A stretch of 64,000 bases of DNA from Apoda limacodes (Eukaryota; Arthropoda; Insecta; Lepidoptera; Limacodidae), in contig OX291545.1 of NCBI GenBank assembly GCA_946406115.1, positions 22,129,153 through 22,193,152 of the forward strand, written 5' to 3'. Within the stretch, counting starts at the first letter, position 1. Each line of letters opens with the position of its first letter. Below the pieces are notes generated by a model, which was given only the letters and a program-made list of their open reading frames with translations, ran no database searches and was not told where the DNA came from. Positions 23,520 to 34,613 of the stretch are shown piece by piece. A program made the position numbers and the translations under genes.

Positions 23520-23800
23520 ATTTAATAGTGGAGTAGAGGACCGAATGGCGCATTGCAGTGGTAGAACAGGCGACTGTCGAAGTTCGGGTTCGATTTCCGG
23601 TAAGGGCCCGCTAATTATGTTATTATAAAGTTGTCTCGACTCTGGTTGCAACCAGTACTGTATGGTATACGGATATTTGGGGCAGTCATTATTGGCTATA
23701 TATTGGTTATATACTATTTTATACTATTATTATTTCTGGAGGCTGTACGGACTGTGAACAACTGTTTTAAGTTTATAATTATGACGTAAAAATCTTAAAA
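23520..23800 (+). mobile_element. tRNA-derived SINE candidate
   Basis: Contains an A-box-like GCATTGCAGTGGTAGAAC and, about 30 bases on, a B-box-like GGGTTCGATTTCC. An AT-rich body follows. Spacing fits a pol III promoter, but no cloverleaf can be folded, so it is not a tRNA gene. Confidence 0.45.
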
Positions 23801-24062
23801 TATTTTAGTTATAAATCTACAGAATTTTACTGATAAACACATATCATTTGGAACACAGAAAGCAATTTTTTCATGACTGTTTTAAGGCAAAATATTCTAT
23901 GGACACAGAACAATGACATTTCAACACTGTGGTCATTAATAATTGTCTCTAAATAAAATTAGTGTTTCCATACAAACGGACGAAGTGACATACAGACATT
24001 GGGAAACCATAAGAATAAGGGTCTGCTTATTATTCGTCCTTATAGCTTAATAGATAACTTAT

Positions 24063-24231
24063 ACCGATATCTCCATTACATAATATATTGCTATTTTTGA
24101 AGATTTCTTTTTAAAATTATTACTTTTGGATAAATTTTCTACTACTACTACGGCAAAACTTTATCCAAAAGTTATAATTTTATAAGGATATCTTCAAAAA
24201 CAGCAATATATTATGTAATAGAGATATCGGT
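24063..24231. repeat. Fold-back element, 72-base arms
   Basis: ACCGATATCTCCATTACATA and its continuation at 24063-24134 are the reverse complement of 24160-24231 with about six differences. The loop is CTACTACTACTACGG-type. Confidence 0.85.
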
Positions 24232-24308
24232 CATCAAGCACATTAAACACGTAGCTATAATATATATTAATATGCCAAAATATATCCATACTTCCATATA
24301 TATACTGA

Positions 24309-24825
24309 TATTATAAATGCCAAAGTAACTCTGTATGTCTGTCTCGGGAATAATTATAACCGAGCCTAAACGAACTTTAGCTTGGTATAGCAAACTTCAT
24401 TCGTAGGTATAATTAAGATGTTGGCGTAAGAATCTAAGGCCGATAACCAAATTTAGGGCGGGTGGAGCACATTATTATTATATATGGGAAAGTTAAGATG
24501 TTTGGTTGTTTGTTACTCAATCACACTTCAACCGAGCCGATTTAGATGAAATTTGGTATAGAGATAACCTAAGAGCCGGGGAAGGACGTAGACTATTTTT
24601 CATCTTGGAAAATTAAAAAGTGTCCTCGAGAATGACTAAAACATTAGTTACTCAATCCTGCCGCAATGGAGCAGACGTACTTGAAGATATGGAGAAGAAA
24701 AAAGGCTACTTTTAGGGCTACTTAAATTAAAAAAAAAACCGCGGAGTAACTATAACCGAATTTCACGAACAAACCATAGCTGCATCTATAGCTTGCTATA
24801 ACAAACTTCTTTAGTTTGCCGTTAG
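24309..24825 (-). repeat. Family B repeats, two adjacent antisense copies
   Basis: Copy one (24309-24470) runs from ATTATAAATGCCAAAGTAAC to AATTTAGGGCGGGTGGAGC. Copy two (about 24486-24825) contains CCGATTTAGATGAAATTTGG and ends near GCTTGCTATAACAAACTTC. Confidence 0.6.
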
Positions 24826-24861
24826 AAATAGTAACCTATTGGATTATATTAGGTAACTTAC

Positions 24862-25112
24862 TTTCTGGTTGATTTTTTGGATATCCTTCCGTCTTGCGTA
24901 AACATAATTAAGTTTTCCATTTTCGTAGAATGTTTGCTACATACTTTTTTGTTATGTAGTTGTTTTGCATTATATGAATATAAATTATTATCACCTATGT
25001 TTTTTAACCAAAGAATTCGTTTATATCCCACCGAAGGAAAAGCATGAAGATAAATATTTTTAGTTTGACCATTGGAGTCACAGTTTTTTATACAACACTT
25101 AATTCTACTCAT
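24862..25112 (-). CDS. THAP-type zinc-finger exon (gene or transposon fragment)
   Basis: The first ATG on the minus strand is at 25112. The frame gives MSRIKCCIKNCDSN, then LHAFP, RILWLKN and VCSKH. This fits the THAP layout: C-x(2-4)-C, a central W, then C-x2-H. The exon ends at a consensus donor (AGAAA|GTAAGT, GT at 24861-24860) after 83 codons plus two bases. THAP domains bind DNA and occur in cellular regulators and in P-element and related transposases. The usual F after VCSKH is missing. No following exon was found downstream on the minus strand (24063-24860), which is filled with repeats. It may be the 5' exon of a small host gene or a transposase remnant. Confidence 0.5.
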
Positions 25113-25739
25113 AGTTATCAATTATATGTTCCAAATCTATAACAAACAATAACAAAAAACAAATTATTCATGCTTTATCACTTTGTCAACGTTAATAATA
25201 TCAAATTTATAGTTAATATTAAAAAACTTACGCAAATCTAATTTACAAAACCGCGCCAACGTTTTTTTTTTTTATAATGGCGCCTTTTTTTTTTTAATCT
25301 TGGGAACTTCCGCCTATACTAGCGCCACAGTCTCGTATTACATAACTAAACTATTATACCTTAATCGTAAAGCGACCTTATTTCTATACAAATAAAGTCT
25401 AAAATCAAATAAAGTTTTTTAGTGTTCCAAGCTGTTGTTCCTGCGAGAACACACGGTGGGTACATCATTTTGGTTGTTTTTACTATGAACATATTATAAC
25501 AAGTACGTGACCGTAATTAGAAGCTTATAAATGTGATAGGCATTTCCGTTTCCCGTAGATTTCATCAATTCAAACACCTTTTCCATGTGCCTGTTACGTG
25601 TTTTCGGTGTCTCACAGGCGGTGTTGCTAACTCTCACAGTATATAGAAAGTAAAGCGCCATTTTTGCTCATTGGCGTTCTAATTCCCGTTATAATTTTTA
25701 TATATTCGTGCGTAATTAAATAAAAGTGTTTAAAATAAC

Positions 25740-26000
25740 CAGTGTTGCTCATGTAAGTAACTAGTGCTGATATTTATTTAGATTTATGTAGATTCCTATT
25801 TAATGTTTGCGACGTAAATGCAATTTTAAAAGTAAAGAATTATATCATTTTTAAAGTATGGTACCAGTGCTAAGAAAACAGCCAGCGCTATCTAAGTAAC
25901 TAGGGGTCGTACTTAATTGTAGATTCCTAATGACTTATTGAACCTATATTAATATCATATGAAGTAAATGCATTTTTTAAAAAGGAAGATACTTTAGAAT
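25740..26000 (+). repeat. Diverged tandem duplication of about 120 bp
   Basis: Both halves read AAGTAACTAG, then TGTAGATTCCTA, then a GTAAATGCA..TTTTAAAA segment. The second half is longer by small insertions. It lies just before the DIRS-like element and may be part of its 5' end. Confidence 0.45.
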
Positions 26001-26717
26001 TTATTATTTTAAACAGAATTTTTCCGTTCGTAATATACAAAAGGCTGGAACTATTATAGATTTATACTTGGTGTTTAGGCTACCTTTTAGAGTAAATTGG
26101 CGTGCAGTACAGCACAGGCAGTCGCTAGTTATATGGTTATTGATTTTAGTTATTATTTTATCAAAGGAAATTATGTATGATTTGTGAATTAGGTATTAAA
26201 TTACGATACCCTTTTCCTAGAATGAGTGAAGTAATTATACCTCACATTGAAAAACCGGTTGCCGCTAAAATGACTATGGCACGCAGCAAAAGAGTTCCCA
26301 GTAGCAGTAGTAGCAGCAGCACTAGTAGCTCTAGCAGTTCTAGCTCGAGTACTTCGTCGCAGATTCCTGAACGTAAGCGGTCTTGACGCATCCGCCGTAA
26401 GATATCCTAAATAAAAAAACGGTCCAAAATGTGGCAGTTTGTGAAAGTATTACCATTTGTTCAAAGACCCCTGCTGTCCAAATATGAACAATAGTTTTTG
26501 CACTACTATGTCAGAAAACATGTCTGTAATAGTTCAAAAAATAAAATCTCAGATCAGTTTCATATTTTCTTCTTATTCTTCTTCTCTTTTTCTGGTGCCC
26601 AAGACAGACGGATTTTCTGTCTGATCTTAAACTTAAAGGCCTTAAACGAATTTCTAAGACCCGAAAAGTTACATTTGACAAACATGTTCCGCGTTCCCTA
26701 CTTCCGCCAACCAGTGG

Positions 26718-26996
26718 ATGTGCAAAATAGATTTGAACCAAGCTTATTTTCATCTTCAAATCTCGAAGGTACACAGGCGTTTTCTTCGACTAGTTTACGG
26801 CCAAGAACTTTTAGAAATGACCTACCTACCACTAGTACTAAGCACGGATAGCTCAATACCTACAGCAAAGAAATGTACGAATACTCGTGTATCTAGACGA
26901 TTTTTTGATTGCAAATCAGAATGCAATCACTGTTCGCAAGCATGCCCAATTATAACAACTCCTGAGAAGAGCCTAATACATTTAGGGGTGCTATGA
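26718..26996 (+). pseudogene. DIRS-like reverse transcriptase fragment
   Basis: Encodes [11 protein letters not shown] (motif A) followed by RRFLRLVYG and EMTYLPL, as in DIRS and Ngaro polymerases. The catalytic box downstream is frameshifted. Confidence 0.6.
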
Positions 26997-27498
26997 AACA
27001 CTCGGGACAATTTAAAATCACTGCCCGTAAAAAGGTATCTACGCTTGTAGAAAAAGTCAATCTAGTTCTAGATTGAGAGCCGAAATACAAAGCCTAGTCG
27101 TCAGCTACTTATGCACATGAATACAATGCTACGGCATCCAAAAGAAAGATCAGTTCTGCCTCAAGTAGTAAAAGCCGAATGGTGATCTCTAAACAGTCAT
27201 TTACCAACAATGCTTTACCTTCCTCCTCTAGTGCTCTTTCCTACCACTGACGCTTCGGACGTAGCCAGTTTAACAACATTACTTTAACAGGTTTTTGGTC
27301 AGCGAAAGAAAAAGATCTGCATTGCAATTGGCTTATTATTCAACACCATTGAGTTACACAGATCTGTGGTCTCCATGCTCTGTAATGTAGAAACATCAAG
27401 CCATCTAAGTTCTCATGTTCTGGTTAAACATATTTAAAATCCATACTTAAAAAACTGCAAAACCACCTATTTGGGATGTTGAAAGTTTACTAAAATTT

Positions 27499-28041
27499 TT
27501 GTCCACTTATTCCATAGATAAAAATAATATTTTCCAAGTTTCACGTAGCACGGCTATTCTTTTACGTTTACACACAGGCCGTGGCATTCACGATCTGAAT
27601 TTATTTAGAGTGAACCCAGATCATTGTCTCAAATCGAATGATAATGTGATTTTCTGGCCTGCGTTTGGCTGTAAGACTGATAATAGCAAGCATAGGCAGT
27701 CGGGCTGGAAATTAAAAGAAAATATGGATAATTTACTTCTTAACCCTATTTTTTGGATCGCAACTTATTAGTTTAATAACTAAAGACGGAAAGTTGCTAT
27801 GACAACTAAATTACTTATAACTGTTAGGGGTTCGGCTAAGCCTGCCTTGAGATCAGTAATTGCAGGCTGGAAATGTCTATTTAAAGTTGCAAATATTCAA
27901 TTTACTCCCGGTAGTGTACGATAAGCAGTGGCTTGGAAACATTTGTTAAACTACCTTCTGGATGAAATTCTTACACGTGGTAATTGCCGATCAGCCGACA
28001 CTTTTCAGAAGTTTTATAGGCGTGAAGTGATAGATGCCTAA
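27499..28041 (+). pseudogene. DIRS-like tyrosine recombinase fragment
   Basis: LLRLHTGRGIHDL is placed like the conserved first Arg box. SADTFQKFYRREV carries the nucleophile-region Tyr at the end of the frame. Stops at 27769-27771 and near 27923 break it. Confidence 0.6.
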
Positions 28042-28940
28042 CGTTGATCCTTCTAACGTTACCAAATTATTTCAGCCTATTAGTTAAGAATTTTTTTGTT
28101 TATACATTCTTTAAGTTGTACTTTTGGTTTTAGTTATTGATAAAATTATTAGTTAGCTATTTTTGATTATTTGTATAAATTGATTAATACCTATTCTGTT
28201 GTTTTTGTGGTTGAATTCACATTGTAGAATTCTGATTATTTTAGTTTATATTACTTTTCCACTGTCTTAACAGGCGAAAACAGAGTCTCGCCCCAAAAGC
28301 CCGGTAGAGCAGTAATGGCTGCATCAGCCAACAGCATAGTCCGTTCAGAAAAAAAAGCTGCCCAGATAAGCTCCTACCTACGAGCTTTAAATATCTTAGT
28401 TGGATTTTACATATTTTAACTGTATCAACAGATTAAAGTCGGCAAAAAACTAGATTGATATATTTATAACATATAAATGAAATATATAAAGCACGCCAAA
28501 ATGTTCGCGGTTCCCTTAAGTGGGTGACAGACGTCCGACCTTAAGAGAATCGGATTCGCAGCGCGGTCCATACAACAGGATTTTTCTCCTCTGATGAATA
28601 TCAATCCCTCAAACTCAATGTTTTTTGTTTTAACAAAACCAGACAACTAATAGACCTAGTCTGTGGTGTTTCAGTTTTACGTTAAATTGTGCAGTTCTGA
28701 AATTATTACAGTGCAAAAACTTGTAATTTATGGTCAAAACAGCTGCAATTTCGTGCTTATTATACACTATAACAAAAACGTTTTCGAAAATTTTAAAGTA
28801 CCACAAACCTAGATAATATTATAAATTTTCTAAATAAAAAAACTTTACTGTCATTCTTACCAAATTAAATGAATAAACACAATAATTCGAAACAGAAAAA
28901 TCATTAGTCAAATTTGCAAAAATCGAATTCTATCATGATG

Positions 28941-29075
28941 CTTGACAAACACGGGGGGCTTGAGACGAGGGAGGCGAGGCGAGGGAGCAGCCAAAATCAG
29001 TCGCGGGCCATCCCAAAGAGAATATAATCACTGGGCCATCCGTGAGCGAATCTTCACTTGTATTGCGTTTGACGT
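28941..29075. other. GC-rich islet with candidate donor
   Basis: GACGAGGGAGGCGAGGCGAG and CGCGGGCCATCCC stand out from AT-rich surroundings. GACGTAAGTAGG at about 29071 could be a splice donor. No coding frame is convincing; it could be a non-coding exon. Confidence 0.3.
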
Positions 29076-29215
29076 AAGTAGGTAGGTACCTAAGGAAACA
29101 ATTACGAAAACATTACTGTTGCATGTTTCGTTGCGCAGCAAGTTGATTAGATTTTTTTTACCTTTAACTAGGTAGGTATTCAGCGTAATCTATATGAATA
29201 AAAATAAATCGCAAA

Positions 29216-30205
29216 ATTTGTTGCTTAGCGCGATACTCGAAGACGCCGACATATTCGGGTAATTTTTCGTTGTTGTGTTTATTAGTGCTAGAGCAAGGTT
29301 TTTATGAAAGAAAAAAACGGTCAAGTGCGAGCCGGACTCGCGCACTAAGGAAAACTCGAAGACGGCTGGACCAATTCGGATAATTTTGTTTTTGGTGTTT
29401 GATAGTGTTATGGCAAGGTTTTTATGAAAGAAAAAAAAACGGTCAAGTGCGAGTCGGACTCGCGCACTAAGAGTAAACCGATTTTAATGAAATTTTGGTA
29501 AGTTGTTATGCACACGCCGGGGAAGGTTTCCGAGTAAGAAAAAAAAGGGCAAGTGCGAGTCTGACAGGTTCAAGTACGAGTCAGGCTCGCGCAAAAAGTG
29601 GAAAACGGTTTTAATGGAATTTTAATAAGTTGTTTTGCACACGCCGGGGAAGGTTTCTGAGAAAGAAAAAAGGGTCAAGTGCGAGTCGGCCAGGGTCAAG
29701 TTCGAGTCGGACTCGCGCACTAAGTAAAACTCTAAGACGGCTGGTTCGGGTATTTTTTTTATTGTGTTTGATAGTGTTCGGCAAGGTTTTTATAAAAAAA
29801 AAACGGTCAAGTGCGATTCTGACTCGCACTTTAATGGTAAACTGATTTTAATGAAATTTCGGTAAGTTGTTATGCACATGTCGGGGAAGGTTTCCGAGTA
29901 AGAAAAAAAAGGGCAAGTGCGAGTCTGACAGGTTCAAGTACGAGTCAGGCTCGCGCAAAAAGTGGAAAACGGTTTTAATGGAATTTTATTAAGTTGTTTT
30001 GCACACGCCGGGGAAGGTTTCTGAGAAAGAAAAAAGGGTCAAGTGCGAGTCGGCCAGAGTCAAGTTCGAGTCGGACTCGCGCACTAAGTAAAACTCTAAG
30101 ACGGCTGGACCAATTCGGGTAATTTTTTTATTGTGTTTGATAGTGTTCGGCAAGGTTTTTATAAAAGAAAATCGGTCAAGTGCGATTCTGATTCGCACTT
30201 TCGGG
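29216..30205 (+). repeat. Higher-order tandem array with palindromic units
   Basis: Monomers of about 100-130 bases follow the order X X Y Y' X Y Y' X, giving a higher-order period of about 363-380. X contains ACGGCTGGACCAATTCGG. Y and Y' contain CACGCCGGGGAAGGTTTC. Each boundary carries AAGTGCGAGTC..GACTCGCGC, the same palindrome found at the head of family A repeats. Open frames across it (29611-29845, 29989-30198) are periodic artefacts. Confidence 0.85.
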
Positions 30206-33200
30206 AATGGATTTATTAGTATCCTAAGTTAGGGCTTTTAAACCGTTAATTGAATAACCAAAGTTCGGCCGCCTTAAAATGTTAGTTATACTTTTTTAAT
30301 AGACATGTGTAGAACAGTGTGTTTATATTTTTTTGCTGTAAAACACAATTCTGTTTATCACATAAAAACTAGTTACCACTGGAAATTTCAACAATTTATT
30401 TTATTTTATTTATTATTGGTCAATTTTCAAATAATAAGAAAAACAAGAATACATATATAACCTAATACGATTTCTATTGTAAAAGGTTTTATAAAGAGTT
30501 AAATTTATGCATGGTAAAGTTTCAACACAAATAAATAATTTCTATTGATATATTGCCCTTTTTACGATTCGACATTAGAATAGAAGAAGGCCGTAGTTAG
30601 ATAAAGGATGGCCGATATTAGGGAAATTTGCCGTACAAAACTTTAAACGCTTATAATTCTTTGTCACGTAATTTAAGGTGTTTATAATCACTATATATAC
30701 TCAATAACATAAAGAGTTAATGTCAAATAGCCCGACAATGCAAATTTAACGGTGGATAACTTTAAGGTTCAGATATGGTTAGGACTGAAAGTTGCGTTTC
30801 ATGTTAAGGGGCCGACATTTGGGTGTTTTATCCTACTCCATTTCAAAAAATACCTACTTCGAATATTGTTTACGAATTACAACCTTTATAGATTATTTTG
30901 GTATTATTAATTATCTATGGACCGCCAATGTTACATTTATGTTACCTTTCATTTTTGTAGTCAATCAGTAGGCAGTGTACGCGTTTTTTTAAAGTTACAA
31001 CTTACTACTTAACTTCACCAACAATTTCGTAACATTATTTCGTAACGAACAATCATTTTGAAAAATACTAATTAAGTAGCCTATAAGTACCTATAGTATA
31101 TAAGTATAAATTTAAAAATGGTAAAAGATAAGTATATATTTGTACTTACATTTTACCATTATTAATATTATTATGATTTTAAAGTAAATTTTAAATTTTA
31201 GATACCGTATGTGTGGGTCAAAATTTTACGAGGTGCCGAGTTACCTACCAATTTTATTATCGTCCTTGCTGGTCTCCGTGAAAAGATAAATGAATGTTAG
31301 CTCAGAAACCTCCTCCTATTTCAATATTCATTCCTGCCTATAAATAAAGAATTTTTTAAACTAACATAGTTTTATCGCAATCGGATAAAAAATATGGCAG
31401 CACATTAAATACTTATTAAATTGAAAAATTAATGATGATAATTCAATTATACTTTGTTAATGCTAAAAATATAGTATTTTTGGGTGAAAGTTATATCGCT
31501 TATCAGAATACTGATGTTCCAGCTATACGACAAAATCATACCAGAATAAGGCGAGCGGCGCGGGGAAAGGGGGTCTCGTGCCCGCGTCGTGTTCGATAGG
31601 GACAGCAACATTTTAGCGAATTGTATTCTCTTAAAGACCGCAGTTTTAAAATACGACAAAGTGTTACACGGTTCGTAGTGACAAGGAAGCATTGTGTTGT
31701 GTAGGACTTATTTTAATCTATGTTTTGAATTACAAATTGAAATGAAATGGTTTTAATAATTTAATAGATATGAATATACACTTAAATTATTTTGAACCGA
31801 AACTATCTACGTGTAAGTTATTAAACAGCACATGAGGTGCGACGAACTGTCTCTACAAGCGCAATAAAATGGCAGCTCGCGGCTCGTACGCGTGACTCAC
31901 GGCGAGCCGAAGCGGGCTAAGTAAGAGCAAAATTTCAAACCGGTGGGATTGGATATCTTGAAAAAATACTCGGCGGATTTTAAGATCGCGTACTTAGGCT
32001 GATACCAAGCCAAGCTGTAAGTACGCATCCTTACTCGGGCGTCAATCACCCACTTTATAAACCTCCTTGGATATAAAATATCATCGAACTTCTAATCACC
32101 TCGGCTTTTTTTCTTAAAATAGTGGCCACACTTGAAAAAATTGTCAGCTATCAGAAAATATTTGCATAAGTACTGAAGAGGTTACGACCTCTTGTTGAAT
32201 GTAAAGGAAGTAAATAGGCTAGCGAACGTTTTTACGCAGCAAATACTTTGTAGTGGTTTTAAGGAAACATAATAGATGGTGTCAGTGCGTTTTTAAATAA
32301 AAACAATCGGAATTTCGAGCTTGTCATTATTTTGTAATTAATTGACATTCAAGTGAAAAATATAGATCGGACAAGTCTAAATAAATTTGGAGGGTCGATT
32401 CCTGTCTCTATCAGGGAGCCCTAGAATTGGTAGAATGGCTTTACATTGCCAGTGGACTTAAAGTAAGATACTCCAGTATCCAAAATATTCCAAGCATCGC
32501 CACCATCGCGATTTAATGTCCTAATGTATATTTTATCCAATGTATCGACACGACGACCCGAGGCCTATTGAAGGATGGCCTAATAGAAGAAGATGTATTG
32601 CAGATAAGTTAAATATTGTATAATAATTCTCCTAGGTAGTAGATGAATCTAAAGAATGTATACTCTTGTGGCGATTGAAAAGAACATCTGAATTTAGAAA
32701 AGAACTCCCGATGTTGTCTTTTTATTAGCAGAGATCCCGATACCTAAAATGAAATAGGTAGAAGCAGCATTTTTACGCCCCCGCACGCTGCAGTACCTAC
32801 ATAGTTAGATATAAAAACTCCACTTCATATTCTATATAATCATATAAGTCGATTGTTTGAATATATATTAGTATGAAGGACGCCCAAAGTCAGTGCCAAG
32901 ATATGTATGACAAACATGTACATTGTAATCTATAAAAGGCAATGCTCTGATTGACTCATCATCGCCCAGCCCAACCCGCTAAAGATAGAAATTCAAATTT
33001 GGAGGAGGAGTTGATATTATATTGAATTTAATTGATTGTATTTCGAAATTTAACCCCTAAGGGTGAAAATGGGAGCAAAGTTTGTTTGGGAAATAAGGTT
33101 TTCGTGATCAAATTCACTTGTAACTTAATATTAATGCTCTTAAGCACAAAGTAAAATACATGTTTTGTGCTTTTTTTTAATTCAGTCCCCAAGTTTGTTT

Positions 33201-33417
33201 TGCATGTAATATTTCTACGATCAATTAATTAAAATAAATTTGATGTATATGCTTCTTAAAACAATTAACGAGTGACGTGTTTGGGGGTTTTTCGAACTTG
33301 AAGCCCTAAGGGGAAAAGTGAATAGCAAAGTTTGTATGTGATAAAAGGAACTGTTATTTTTATAGTCAATTTTATAATAAACTTGCTATCAATGTTCTTC
33401 AATATAAATAAAAAAAA
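30206..33417. other. Intergenic gap with few features
   Basis: Besides the GC islets, two related blocks occur (about 33050-33095 and 33300-33345), both with CCCTAAGGG and GCAAAGTTTGT. They look like remnants of one repeat. No gene was found. Confidence 0.4.
31545..31925. other. Two GC-rich islets
   Basis: GGCGAGCGGCGCGGGGAAAG (about 31550) and CGCGGCTCGTACGCGTGACT (about 31877) lie in an AT-rich gap. An 81-codon antisense frame crosses the first but has no recognisable domain. They may be promoter-like sequence or unrecognised repeats. Confidence 0.3.
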
Positions 33418-33778
33418 AACGAGTTGCACTCCGGGAGTGCCGGCAGAAGTGAAAACCTTTACATACGATTCGCGCTTAACACTCAAATATGTCACAAGAC
33501 ATGTCTTTGACATTGTCAAGAAATAATAATGTTTGTTTATTTACTTTTTTAACGTAGTATAGTTGACATCGCAATCTGTCATAGAATTAAAATTCCATAT
33601 CCAACCTCCCTGTACTACTCATAATCGCGAAAACTAAAAATAAAAATTATAATAGGCGTGGCATTACGGTTTCCGTCTTACGAATTTCCACGATTAGGAC
33701 ACGTGACCTGACGCGAGTTTATCATTTTTTACCCATACCAAAAAAAGTGCACAACGCCGCTAAAGAAGTTTTCACTTC
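33418..33778 (-). repeat. Family D repeat, full-looking copy
   Basis: The antisense copy runs from the palindrome GCACTCCGGGAGTGC (33426-33440) to GTGCACAACGCCGCTAAAGA. It matches 53944-54313 almost end to end. Confidence 0.7.
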
Positions 33779-34450
33779 AAAAATATTATATTTCTGTGAT
33801 CTTGTTATTATATGCTTTTTCATGAACAACCTTTTTCTGAACTATACTAAATATTTCTAGAAAGATTTAATGTCTTTTAGCAGAGTTTGCAAGCATAGTG
33901 CAACAAACATTTCTAACCCGATTTTCGAAAACCAAAATCATAGTCGCCATATTGAAATGGCGTAAACATACGACACTAGCTACCAAACACCCAAGGTTAG
34001 AAAAGTTCGTTGCACTGTACTTGTTAGGAATAAATTTTGAAAGAACTATTATAGAAGATCAATTTTCAGTAATAGATAATTCGTAAAGGAATGTTACACC
34101 AGCAATTTTTTGAGAAATCATTACTCGGCAACAGTTGCCGGAGGTAGAAGGGCAATTTTAGAATTGCTCCAGATCACTCAGTATAGTATGGTGGTATTTT
34201 TGAAACAATGACTAAATATAACGTGTATCAGAGTTTTTGCGGGGCATCGTAATAAGTTACTAGATATTGTTCTGAGTGACGTAAAACGAAACTATAAAAA
34301 CGATAATTTAAAAAAAACTATTTAATAAAAATCGTGGTCATTAGCATCTATCGCATTAGGGACCTATTGCTTGTGGGAAATACAATACGGGAAATCTTCT
34401 TTTAAGACATTCTAAAGTCTTCGATGAAAATATAATATCATAAAGGCATT

Positions 34451-34613
34451 AGCAAATATTTTCAGAGCAAAGATACAATCAAAGACAAAAGACAAACAAA
34501 AAAGTTAAGCTCAAAAATAGAGCATTTACAAGAACTGTAAGAGGTTGCAGGTTCAAATCCTGGTTGGAGGTTTATCTTTTGACTACATCTTTGTTATGAG
34601 TATATTTGTTTAT
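34451..34613. repeat. Family C fold-back element with tRNA-like loop
   Basis: The left arm near CAGAGCAAAGATACAATCAA pairs with the right arm GACTACATCTTTGTTATGAG. The loop contains the B-box-like GGTTCAAATCC followed by TGGTTGGAGG. Confidence 0.55.

Larger units (their letters stand above)
20771..24062. other. Intergenic gap after gene 1
   Basis: AT-rich. Apart from the hairpin at 22651-22706 and the SINE at 23520-23800, I see nothing I can support. Confidence 0.5.
26177..28041 (+). mobile_element. Decayed DIRS-like tyrosine-recombinase retrotransposon
   Basis: A poly-serine frame (26177-26386) resembles the end of a gag-like ORF. After it come reverse transcriptase pieces ILNLKALNEFLRPEKLHL (about 26618) and [20 protein letters not shown] (26718 on). 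A weak RNase H-like TTDASDVA follows near 27245. Then come tyrosine recombinase pieces: ILLRLHTGRGIHDLNLFRVN (27560-27620) and, at the C-terminus, LDEILTRGNCRSADTFQKFY with the likely catalytic Tyr before the TAA at 28039-28041. RT followed by a recombinase is characteristic of DIRS-type elements. Multiple stops and frameshifts show it is dead. Terminal repeats were not located. Confidence 0.65.

Noticed and set aside
23526..23610. Possible tRNA gene
   Set aside because: A and B boxes are present but stems do not pair; a SINE head is more likely.
29611..30198. Open frames of 69-72 codons on both strands
   Set aside because: They lie in the tandem array, and their periodic sequence explains the open frames.
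31447..31692. 81-codon antisense frame
   Set aside because: Crosses a GC islet, but no recognisable domain or gene signals were found.
34530..34575. Possible tRNA gene from its GGTTCAAATCC motif
   Set aside because: Only a B box is present, and no acceptor stem or cloverleaf fits; it is the loop of a fold-back element.
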